Shown here: in pieces, positions 1 through 8,771 of the stretch
Numbering within the stretch: the stretch's first letter is position 1
How the letters are laid out: every line of letters begins with the position of its first letter
Assembly: GCA_015657535.1 (NCBI GenBank)
Contig: JADHZB010002022.1
Span: forward strand, 40,993-58,730
Length of the DNA: 17,738 nucleotides
DNA from: Nephromyces sp. MM_2019
Taxonomy: Eukaryota; Apicomplexa; Aconoidasida; Nephromycida
Reading direction: 5' to 3'
Program-made: the position numbers and the translations under genes
Notes under the pieces: model-generated
Told to the model about the DNA's origin: nothing
The model's input: the letters and a program-made list of their open reading frames with translations, nothing else
Database searches by the model: none

Positions 1-43
1 CATACACACACACACACACACACACATACACACACATACACAC
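1..43. repeat. (CA)n microsatellite at the start of RFC1 intron 8
   Basis: Nearly pure CA with CATA interruptions on the plus strand, so GT-rich on the RFC1 sense strand. The exon 8 donor is embedded in the edge of this tract, and the intron continues out of the window. Confidence 0.9.
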
Positions 44-936
44 TTTCAATAGTAGCCTTATTACGATCATCAGATGCATTAAATTCGAGGGGTGTGTAAC
101 CACAGGTGTGTGCAATGAGGCGAGCAGACGTTGTTTTGCCAATGCCTGGGGGGCCACTAATTAAAACGGCCCGTGCGTTAATATTTTCAGACTGAAAAGG
201 CTGGCCAGGCCTAAATGTAGGTTTACTCACAACCTTTTTATTACCTACACACACACACACATTATATATATATATATATACACACACATTATATATATAT
301 ACACACACACATTATATATATACACACACATTATATATATATATATATATACACACACATTATATATATATATACACACACATTATATATATACACACAC
401 ATTATATATATATATATATACACATTATATATATATACACACACACATTATATATATATACACAAACACATTATATATATATATACACACACACACATTA
501 TATATATATACACACACACATTATATATATATACACACACATTATATATATATATACACACACACATTATATATATATACACACACACATTATATATATA
601 CACATACACACATTCACACATTATATATATACACACACACAATATACATATACACACACATTATATATATATACACACACATTATATATATATACACACA
701 CATTATATATATACACACATGTATATACACACTTGTTAATAGAGTAATTACACACTTGTTAATAGAGTAATTACACACATATTTATATAGAGTATCTATG
801 TATATACACATAGTTATATAGAGTATCTATATATACACACATTTGTATATATAGAATATATATATATATTCATCATTATATTTAGAAACGTATATTGATT
901 GTGAGTGACGTGTGTGAAATTTTATGTATAAATTAG

Positions 937-985
<49 letters not shown>

Positions 986-3900
986 AGACAAACTGACCAT
1001 GTAAACACACATCTTGCCAATCTTGTAGCCAATTTGTAAGTTTTCTAATTTGTTCATTATTTCCAATAATTTCACTAATTTGTTTTGGCCTATATTTCTC
1101 AGACCATAAATCTGAGGTGGATGTATTTATAGCTGAAAATAATGTGTAAATAAATGTGTAAAATTATACACGCATTTATATATAAATCTAGATATATCAT
1201 AAATCCTTATTTCTGATGTAAATAAAAGTATACACACAAGGTATAAAGGTGTGCAACTTAATATATATATAATGAGATTATTATTTGAAACACAAATCGA
1301 GATATATATATTTTTTGTGATATATCTATACACATATATAATTATATATATGAATCACTCAATATATACACATATATATATATTAGAAATAAATTTAGAT
1401 GTATATATATGTATGTGTATATATCCTTTAATATACAGAAGTATACCTATATTGTGTAAAGGATATATACAAACATATTTACATAATGTGTAAAATGGTG
1501 TGCATCTCCTTCCCCCACCGACACACACATACATACACATACACCCCACATACATACACATACACCCCACATACATACACATACACCCCACATACATACA
1601 CATACACCCCACATACATACACACACACCCCACATACATACACATACACCCCACATACATACACATACACCCCACATACATACACATACACCCCACATAC
1701 ATACACATACACCCCACATACATACACACACACCCCACATACATACACATACACCCCACATACATACACATACACCCCACATACATACACATACACCCCA
1801 CATACATACACATACACCCCACATACATACACACACACACACGTTAGATCATTCATACATACATGTGTGTGTAGTTTGAGTAGGAGGTAAAGGTTTCTTA
1901 GGTAAGGATTTATGCTTAGGAGGGGATAAATTTTCAACAATAGGTGTTGTGTGTGCAGAAGATGAGTATGGCTCAATTAATTGTGTAGGTGTGTGTGTGT
2001 GTATTTCATTTGATTTAGGGCTTGAAATCATAGCCATAAATTCTTCTTCTGCAATTAATTTGGGTGCATTGTGTGTACCTTTATTGGCCTGTAATTCTAA
2101 CACCTTTTTATATTTTGAACCTTCTTGCACATTACGGCCATCTTCCAACACATTTCCATATATTAAATAATCTGTCTTACCTGAAACCTATTTATGTGTA
2201 TATATATATATATATATATATGTGTGTTTGTGTACGTGTGTGTGTGTGTGTGTATTGTACATAGCTATACATATACAGTTGAGTTGGCTAAGCTTAACAT
2301 ATTTTATGGGGGGGGGGGGGATGATTTTCAATATGTATATATTCATCATACATTCATATGAATCTATTTAGTTTTACACACATATATATACATACATACA
2401 CACACACACATACATATACACACATATATAGACATATGTACACACATATACACACATATATACACAAACTTATACACACATATATACATATACACACATA
2501 TATAGACATATGTACACACATATACACACATATATACACAAACTTATACACACATATATACATATACACACATATATAGACATATGTACACACATATACA
2601 CACATATATACACAAACTTATACACACATATATACATATACACACATATATAGACATATGTACACACATATACACACATATATACACAAACTTATACACA
2701 CATATATATATACACACACCGCTGTGGTAACAGAAGCACCATTTTCTTTAGCCTTATCAATTATTTCCTCTCTACCAAATTGTGTAAATACACCTGTAAA
2801 TACACATTTTTTATCAAATAAGGGTAAATGTGTAAATGAAGGGGAGTTGGTTGATTTGTTTGTTGGAGTGTGTGTAGGAGATTTAAAGATTGTTTTCAAA
2901 GGGGATTTTGATCGTATTTTTGGGCTGTGAGTAGTGGTTGTGTGTGTGTTTGGGGCCACCTTTTTGATAGGTTTGTGTGTGTGTGTGTGTGCCTTTGTTT
3001 TTATAATTTCTTCTTCTTCGTATTCACTCTCATCTATGATTTATTGAGATAGAATTGTGAGATTAAAAAATGTGTGTGTAATTCAATATGGATGTGTTTA
3101 TTTTTTATATAGTTGTATATATATATATATATTATTGTGTATATATGTATTTGTGTGTATATATATATTTGTATGTATATATTTGTATATATATATATTT
3201 ATTTATGTGTATATAGTTGTGTATATATATTTGTGTGTATATATATACTTGTGTGTATATAGTTGTGTGTAGGTATATTGGTGTGTAGATATATTTTGTG
3301 TGTAGATATAGTAATGGGTAGGATAATGTGTGTAAAGTATTTCAAGGTCAATATGTATTCGTATGTGTAGGATTATGTTTATATTAATAATTGATCTAAT
3401 GTGTAATGCTCTATGTGAATAATTTGATTATATGTATATATGTATCGCTTTGGTATAATGTGTAATATTTATATAACACATAAATAATTGTTCCATGTGT
3501 GTGTAGGGTTGATTGTTTAAAATGTGTGTGTGGTGTAAGTTTAAAGTATAGTTGATTATTTAATTATTTAAATGTGTAAACACTCACCTGATGATTCAGA
3601 AGAGCTATCCTGATAAACCTCATCTTTCCCTATATATAAAAATTCACACAAATTCAAAATAAATAAATTCAATTACCAATGTGTGTGTGTAATCATTTGT
3701 TGTGTGTGTGTGTTATAATAGCTTGTGAGTATGTAATAAAATGTGTATGTATACTATGATAACACGTAAATGAGGTGTTATTTATCAGTGTGTACATATA
3801 TTTATGAATTTACAACCCTAAAGTTTGAATTCAACATAATTTAATAGATACACACATGAGAATTATTAAACATTTATATGAAATTTAACATTAAGATGTG

Positions 3901-6684
3901 TAGAAGGAGATTGACCACATCATTCATATATATCCAAGTTCTTTACCTCCCAAATATCGAATACATATATTAATCTATACACACACCACATATACACCCA
4001 ACATATACACATACACCCTATATCAAATATTAATCCCTACATCCACACACATCCCATACAGCTAATTAAACTTTACACCAATATAGAACCTCTCCCTTAC
4101 CCGCACATACCCAAATCAATACACACACACTTAGCCCCCTTAGACACACCAAATCCTACACACACACACACTCAGCCCCCTTAGACACACCAAATCCTAC
4201 ACACACACACACTTAGCCCCCTTAGACACACCAAATCCTACACACACACACACTNNNNNNNNNNNNNNNNNNNNNNNNNNNNNNNNNNNNNNNNNNNNNN
4301 NNNNNNNNNNNNNNNNNNNNNNNNNNNNNNNNNNNNNAGCCCCCTTAGACACACCAAATCCTACACACACACACACTTAGCCCCCTTAGACACACCAAAT
4401 CCTACACACACACACACTCAGCCCCCTTAGACACACCAAATCCTACACACACACACACTCCCTCCCCCCCAAATGATACACACACTCCACCATAATTTAG
4501 TATATATAACCTCTCTTTTTCTTAGCCCCAATATTTACACTGGATTTCCATTTTTCAGCCAACTTGGTTGATGTGTGTGTATTTACATTTCCCTTTTGTT
4601 TTGGGGGGGAATTTTTAATTGGTGTGTGTGCATTTACAGTTCCCGTTTGTTTTGGGGGGGAATCCTCTTCAGATGAAGATGAAACAATAATTGTAGGCTT
4701 GGGGGGCTTTAATTTCTTTAAATAATCATTAACTTCAATGGTTTGTGTGTGTAAAATATTGTTAGTTTTTTGATTGAGTTTATTCTAAAATATAGGTAAA
4801 AAAAAATTAAATTGTGTGTATATGATGGTTCACACACATTAACAAACATAGTGTTTTGTGTGTGTGTATATGATGGTTTACACACATTAACAAACATAGT
4901 GTTTTGTGTGTGTGTATATGATGGTTTACACACATTAACAAACATAGTGTTTTGTGTGTGTGTATATGATGGTTTACACACATTAACAAACATAGTGTTT
5001 TGTGTGTGTGTATATGATGGTTTACACACATTAACAAACATAGTGTTTTGTGTGTGTGTATATGTGTGTTGAAGGGGTTAGGGGATGATGGAGGGGCGGT
5101 GTGGTTGAAATGGTGTGTGTAATATGTATATGTAAATATAGTGTGGTGTGTTTAAATAGGTCTTGTGTGTATATCTCTGGTTATTAAATAGTATAAGTGG
5201 TAATATGTACTTATTTAGTAGAACATATTTATAGTAAGCTTAGAAATATATAGTGTCTTGATGATCATATAAAATATATACACACATATATTCTATTTCT
5301 TATACTTAAACCATATAAGAAGTAACTAAGCACATACACATAGGGCTATACACAGTTATACACATACAATAATATATACACAGTTATACACATACACACA
5401 CATACATATATACACATACATACAGCTATATACATACAAACACACATACACACACATAAATACAGGTATACACACAAACACACACACAAACACATACAAG
5501 CAAACATACACACACACAAACACATACATACATACCCACACAGACACACACAGACACACACACACTCATATATACACATACACATACACACATACACACA
5601 CACTCATATATACACATACACATACACACATACACACATACACACACACACACACACACGCACTCATATATACACATACACATACACACATACACACACA
5701 CACATATATATATACACACACACATACACATATATATACACACACATATAACTATACATCTGGTTTATTTTCCTTTTGTTTTCTTAGCCAAACGGGTAAA
5801 TCAATTTCCTCTTTTTTCAAATTTGAATTTTGGGGGAAATTCGAAGATTTAGTGTTCGTTTCATCTTCACTAGAAGAGTTGAGTGTGTGTAAATCTCTTC
5901 TTACCTTACGTTTTCTGTATAAAATGTGTATCCACACACACATAAATGTGTGTTAAAATATATTAATCTTTACACACAGGTCAAAAATGTGTGTATTAAA
6001 AATTATATATCCACACATATTAAGTAAGAATATATCTTAAATATGATTCAATACAAAACAATTGTGTGTATGAAAACGTGTATATCATCAACACTCTTGA
6101 ACCAATTAATGTGTGTGTGTGTGTCATGTAAATAAATATATACAAAACAATGAGTGTGTATATATATAGAGAATATTTCCTTCACAAGTGATCCTATGCC
6201 ATAGGAAGGAGTTAATAAGCATATATATTTGGGAGTATATATTATAATATCATACTCTACACATATATATACATTACATAAATTATTGAAACACACACAA
6301 TACACTAATTAGACACAACTCACTCCATCACACCCACACACACCTGACACACCCCATATATCCCACATACCCCACCCACACCCCCCACACACACACTCCC
6401 CACACACACACTCCCCACACACACACACACTTATGGGTAATATTGGGAGAGGGTGAGGATGTAATATCTTCATTTTTTGTGTGTGTAGTTTGGGCAACTT
6501 TTTTGGGGGAATTTAATTCGGTCTTTAATTTCTTTGCAGTTCGTTTGGGCCAATTTTTTGGGGGAGATAATTCGGTGTTGGTAGATAGGGAAGTATTGAC
6601 TGGCTGTGTGTTTGTATGTGTGTCCCCCTTTGATTTATTCAATGAGGTTGTCCCTGTAGCCTTGAAAAATTTACGGATATCCAT
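44..6684 (-). CDS. RFC1: Replication factor C subunit 1 (clamp-loader large subunit), 5' part, eight exons, runs off the left edge
   Basis: RFC1 is the large subunit of the nuclear clamp loader that opens PCNA and places it on primer-template DNA. Exons in sense order are 6684-6431, 5914-5758, 4784-4511, 3629-3588, 3033-2716, 2180-1863, 1132-998 and 244-44. Intron phases are 2,0,1,1,1,1,1, and all joins keep the frame (about 566 codons). Residues 1-7 are MDIRKFF, a PIP-box-like N-terminus also seen in animal RFC1. A Ser/Thr/Lys-rich linker with SPxK motifs follows. A BRCT domain spans about 315-395 (KKCVFTGVF, then KTDYLIYG, then GRNVQEGSKYKK). The RFC box I-like LWSEKYRPKQISEIIGN is at about 463-479 and Walker A SGPPGIGKTT at about 529-538, followed by EFNASDDRNK. 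The start ATG has A at -3 and G at +4. The rest of the AAA+ domain and the C-terminus lie beyond position 1. The last exon end (44 or 42) is uncertain because it abuts a GT repeat. Confidence 0.93.
246..727. repeat. Compound (CA)n/(TA)n tandem array in RFC1 intron 7
   Basis: About twenty alternations of a short CACACA block, ATT and a TA run of variable length. The spacing is irregular, so this is a compound microsatellite rather than a strict minisatellite. On the gene's sense strand the segment 261-247 is a 15-nt TG tract that ends directly on the acceptor AG of exon 8. Confidence 0.9.
731..776. repeat. Two direct copies of a 23-bp unit
   Basis: Each copy begins ACTTGTTAATAGAGTAATTA, at 731 and 754, with no mismatch seen in that stretch. 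A looser pair sharing TATATAGAGTATCTATGTAT-like sequence follows at about 783-835. Both are inside RFC1 intron 7. Confidence 0.8.
938..985. repeat. (TA)n followed by (TG)n tract near the RFC1 intron 7 donor
   Basis: A pure TA run passes into 19 nt of TG at 967-985. On the RFC1 sense strand this is (AC)9A beginning 12 nt after the intron 7 donor. It is complementary to the TG tract at the acceptor of the same intron. Confidence 0.9.
1523..1842. repeat. 21-bp minisatellite with a 105-bp higher-order period (RFC1 intron 6)
   Basis: The CCCC block of each unit recurs every 21 bp, from 1544 to 1817 (14 blocks). A variant unit in which CACATACA is replaced by CACACACA begins at 1607, 1712 and 1817, exactly 105 bp (five units) apart. 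Because 21 is a multiple of three, all frames stay open, which creates long but spurious Cys/Val/Met/Tyr- or His/Thr/Tyr-rich reading frames on both strands. Confidence 0.95.
2199..2254. repeat. (TA)n/(TG)n tract near the RFC1 intron 5 acceptor
   Basis: A TA run followed by TG runs on the plus strand. In the transcript this reads CA then TA, starting about 20 nt upstream of the exon 6 acceptor at 2181. The intron's donor end is TG-rich, so the two ends are complementary. Confidence 0.85.
2308..2320. repeat. Homopolymer run of 13 G
   Basis: Thirteen consecutive G on the plus strand inside RFC1 intron 5, read as C13 in the transcript. The exact length is likely to be polymorphic or error-prone. 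Confidence 0.85.
2384..2713. repeat. 74-bp tandem repeat array (RFC1 intron 5)
   Basis: The landmark GACATATGTACACACATATA recurs at 2431, 2505, 2579 and 2653, exactly 74 bp apart. Each unit also carries ACAAACTTATACACACATAT. About 4.3 nearly identical copies run up to within a few bases of the exon 5 donor. Near-identity suggests recent expansion. Confidence 0.95.
3034..3587 (-). other. RFC1 intron 4
   Basis: The intron has a strong GTGAGT donor (3587) and an ATCATAG acceptor (ending 3034). It contains (TA)n/(TG)n-rich sequence at about 3115-3300 and otherwise AT-rich sequence with scattered TGTGTA. I see no second gene or ordered tandem array in it. Confidence 0.8.
3630..4132 (-). other. 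Acceptor-side part of RFC1 intron 3, no ordered array
   Basis: AT-rich sequence. The part nearest the acceptor (3680-3712) carries two TG runs on the plus strand, read as CA in the transcript. The segment 3960-4130 is CA-rich. No coding or RNA gene was recognised. Confidence 0.7.
4133..4460. repeat. 41-bp minisatellite interrupted by an assembly gap (RFC1 intron 3)
   Basis: The landmark AGCCCCCTTAGACACACCAA starts at 4133, 4174, 4215, 4338, 4379 and 4420. All spacings are 41 bp, except 123 bp (3 x 41) across the gap. About eight copies are implied if the gap length is right. Copies differ mainly by one base (CTCAGC versus CTTAGC). Confidence 0.95.
4255..4337. other. Assembly gap (83 N)
   Basis: Eighty-three undetermined bases lie inside the 41-bp array. 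The flanking copies stay in register across the gap, so its length may have been estimated from the repeat or from a closely spanning read. The true copy number is unknown. Confidence 0.98.
4571..4661 (-). repeat. Partial tandem duplication inside RFC1 exon 3 (51-bp period)
   Basis: Two diverged copies read SPPKQxGxVNxHT in the protein. The G-rich landmark TTGGGGGGGA starts at 4601 and 4652 on the plus strand, 51 bp (17 codons) apart. The reading frame is kept, so the duplication lengthened the disordered linker upstream of the BRCT domain. Confidence 0.8.
4812..5064. repeat. 48-bp minisatellite, about five copies (RFC1 intron 2)
   Basis: The landmark GATGGTT recurs at 4824, 4872, 4920, 4968 and 5016, with 48-bp spacing. 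Copies 2-5 look identical; copy 1 differs by at least one base (TTCACAC for TTTACAC). Each unit contains a TG run and a TTTACACACATT block. The 48-bp period is a multiple of three, so the reading frames through it are repeat artefacts. Confidence 0.95.
5065..5319 (-). other. Middle of RFC1 intron 2, no feature
   Basis: AT-rich sequence with scattered TG runs. I see no exon, RNA gene or ordered repeat here. Confidence 0.6.
5320..5755. repeat. Long CA/TA-rich simple-sequence block (RFC1 intron 2, donor side)
   Basis: Irregular CACA, CATA and TATA mixture on the plus strand, TG-rich in the transcript. It includes a locally ordered unit beginning ACTCATATATACACATACAC at 5564, 5602 and 5662 (38- then 60-bp spacing). 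It abuts the exon 2 donor at 5757. Confidence 0.85.
6334..6430. repeat. CA/CCCC simple repeat at the RFC1 intron 1 donor
   Basis: C-rich CA repeat with CCCCACAC blocks. In the transcript it is a G/T-rich run that starts at the exon 1 donor (AA|GTGTGTGTG, exon end 6431). The intron 1 remainder (5915-6333) is AT-rich and shows nothing else. Confidence 0.85.
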
Positions 6685-8730
6685 ACTTAGATAATGTGTG
6701 TGTGTGTTTGTGTGTGTGTGTGTATTAGTTCAAAAAAAATAAAATAAAAAGAATTCAATAATGATCAGCCCTATATTCCTTATTATAGGTGTGAATTTAT
6801 TACACACACACAATCACACTCCAATACATTGTGTTCTATACACAGAAAATGTACACACTTTTATATAGTAGATGGATACACGCTTGGGAAGTAGATTATA
6901 CACAGTTTGGGTTATCCACGTTACGTTGATATATGGACACTTCAAATATGGCTGGGTGGTGATTGATTAATGATGGGTGTGTGTATATATGTATGTGTGT
7001 GTTTGTATGTATGTATGTGTGTGTGTGTGTGTATGTATGTGTATGTGTGTGTGTGTTTGTGTGTGTGTGAGTATGTGTATGTGGGTGGGTGGGTNGGGGG
7101 GGGGGGGTGTTGTGTGTGTGTGTTTGTATGTGTGTGTTAATGGAACCTGTCGTTGTTGAAGTTGTGTGTCGAGTTGGGTGGGTGCTTTTTGGGCAGATTA
7201 GCTATTTACAAAGTACTGGGAAGTGAAGAAATATGCAAATGTGTGTGGGGTGAACAACACTCCATAAAGTGAGGGAAGTGTGTAATGTGTGTATGGCAAA
7301 GAGTGTGTGTGTAACAGGTAAGGTGTGTGTGTGTTAAAGAGTGCGTGGGTATCAGATAAGGTATGTGTGATAAAAAGTGTGTGTGGGGCAAATAAGGTGT
7401 ACTATGTGTGCATCAAAATCATATCAATAGTAGTGTCAACAACTTATACTCTCTGTGTGTGATGAATTATTTGGATATGTGTAGGGTATGTCTATGTGTT
7501 TGTGTATATGTATAGATGCGTGTAAGTTGTCTATAATGTGTTTAAAGTGTGTGTGTGATGTGGGTAAGGTGTCTGGTGTGTGTGCGTGATGTGTGTGTGG
7601 TGTGATAAGGTGTATAACGGGTATCAAATGTAATGTAATTCAAGGTATAGGTGTTTATTGGAAAGTTAAAATGTATAGGGTAAAAAATCATTCAGAAAAC
7701 ATTAGAAATTTCATTGAAATTCATTTTCTTGGTATCAAATAAATTGACCAAAAATTTAAGTACAAGTTATCGAGTTATAGTTAATAGTGTGAGTATGTAT
7801 ATGTGTGTGTGTGTTTATGTGTTTATGAGTATGAATAGAAAAAAAATCAACAAAAGACATTAAAAAAATCAAATAAAATGGATGTTTTTTATAAATAATT
7901 TAGGAAGATGTTGTTAAATCAAGACATCATGAAAATGTATACATTTTTTACACTTCAAATATTTTGGTTACTTTATGCATGTGTGTGTAAATTTTTGTAG
8001 CGTGTGTTGTTTTTGTGTGTGTGCGTGTTTGTGTGCATGTATAATTTGTTTTATATGGTTTATGTGTGCGCAAGTAATTTGATGTATTTTGTGTTATTTC
8101 TGTGTATGTAAAGTACATTATTGTATATGTGATTTTATCTAATTTTATGTTAGGTTTTTTTATGTGTGTATTTAACGTTACATTACATTATTCATGTGTG
8201 CATAAATCTTTTTATGATTTACACATATTTGTGTGTACACATAGAATTTTAGTCATTACTATAAATATGTGTAATATATCTAAATTATATTTTAGTATGT
8301 ATACATTTTTAAAAGTAGTTTATATATCTTAAATTTTATACATTTGTGAATTGTAATGAGGGTGGGGTATAGATACACTTGATTTTTTTGAGATTTTCAC
8401 ACGACATAAATATATATGCAAATGTGTGTGTGTATAATTCTCAAAGCTTAAATAATAAATAAATATAAACAGTTAGACTTAATCTGATTTAGTAAAGTTT
8501 GATGAAATTCCACAATTTTAACTATAATTTTGATGTTTTTTGTATGAATTTGTTTATAATTTTGATGTACTTTGTACACTACACACATATTTGAATACAC
8601 TATACACATAAGACTACACACTACATACATGTGACTAGCCACAACATTCAATTGACTACACACTACACACATCAGACTAAACATCACACATACATACCAT
8701 TCCACATTATTACAAACGATTTCACTACAC
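6685..8730. other. Intergenic region upstream of RFC1, TG-rich, no gene seen
   Basis: RFC1 and RRS1 are divergent, so this holds the RFC1 promoter. Just upstream of the RFC1 ATG lie (TG)n runs (6693-6724), then an A-rich stretch (6731-6750) that is a pyrimidine tract on the RFC1 strand. The region 6970-7640 is TG-rich, with an irregular repeat of about 37 bp at 7291-7400 (units ending ATAAGGT). The region 7640-8730 is AT-rich. Open frames are short and microsatellite-driven. Confidence 0.65.
7083..7107 (+). other. Potential G-quadruplex with poly-G run
   Basis: Three GGGT repeats, one undetermined base at 7095, then twelve G. The run satisfies a four-tract G-quadruplex pattern with one-base loops whatever base 7095 is. 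It lies about 400 bp upstream of the RFC1 start codon. Confidence 0.6.
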
Positions 8731-8771
8731 ACACTTTAACCAAATGTTACAGACATTTGGTAACATATTCT
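8731..8771. repeat. Hairpin element, copy 1
   Basis: The stem TGTTAC (8745-8750) pairs with GTAACA (8760-8765) around the loop AGACATTTG, with one further A-T pair outside. An overlapping alternative palindrome, ACCAAATGT (8739-8747) with ACATTTGGT (8753-8761), has a 9-bp stem. A related copy lies exactly 720 bp downstream. Confidence 0.65.

Noticed and set aside
448..811. Open frames rich in Cys-Val-Tyr-Ile
   Set aside because: Pure products of (CA)n/(TA)n microsatellite in RFC1 intron 7; no family resemblance.
1355..1976. Several long open frames on both strands (for example 1355-1840 minus, 1486-1890 plus) encoding Cys/Val/Met/Tyr or His/Thr/Tyr repeats
   Set aside because: They are all readings of the 21-bp minisatellite, whose period is a multiple of three, so every frame stays open. 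The locus is an RFC1 intron.
2354..2705. Open frames through the 74-bp repeat
   Set aside because: Repeat translation only. The BRCT-coding exon 5 begins beyond the donor at 2716.
4718..5072. Frames with a 16-residue periodic peptide, and a CRISPR-like appearance of the 48-bp units
   Set aside because: Units are contiguous with no unique spacers, lie inside an RFC1 intron, and the context is eukaryotic. It is a minisatellite.
5346..5743. Cys/Val-rich minus-strand frames
   Set aside because: Translations of CA/TA simple sequence in RFC1 intron 2.
6443..6694. Plus-strand frame of 83 codons opposite RFC1 exon 1
   Set aside because: Antisense shadow of the RFC1 first exon, whose sense reading starts MDIRKFF and joins in frame to exon 2.
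8102..8332. Plus-strand 76-codon frame
   Set aside because: AT-rich, Phe/Ile/Tyr/Cys-heavy composition typical of noncoding sequence; no motif or splice support.
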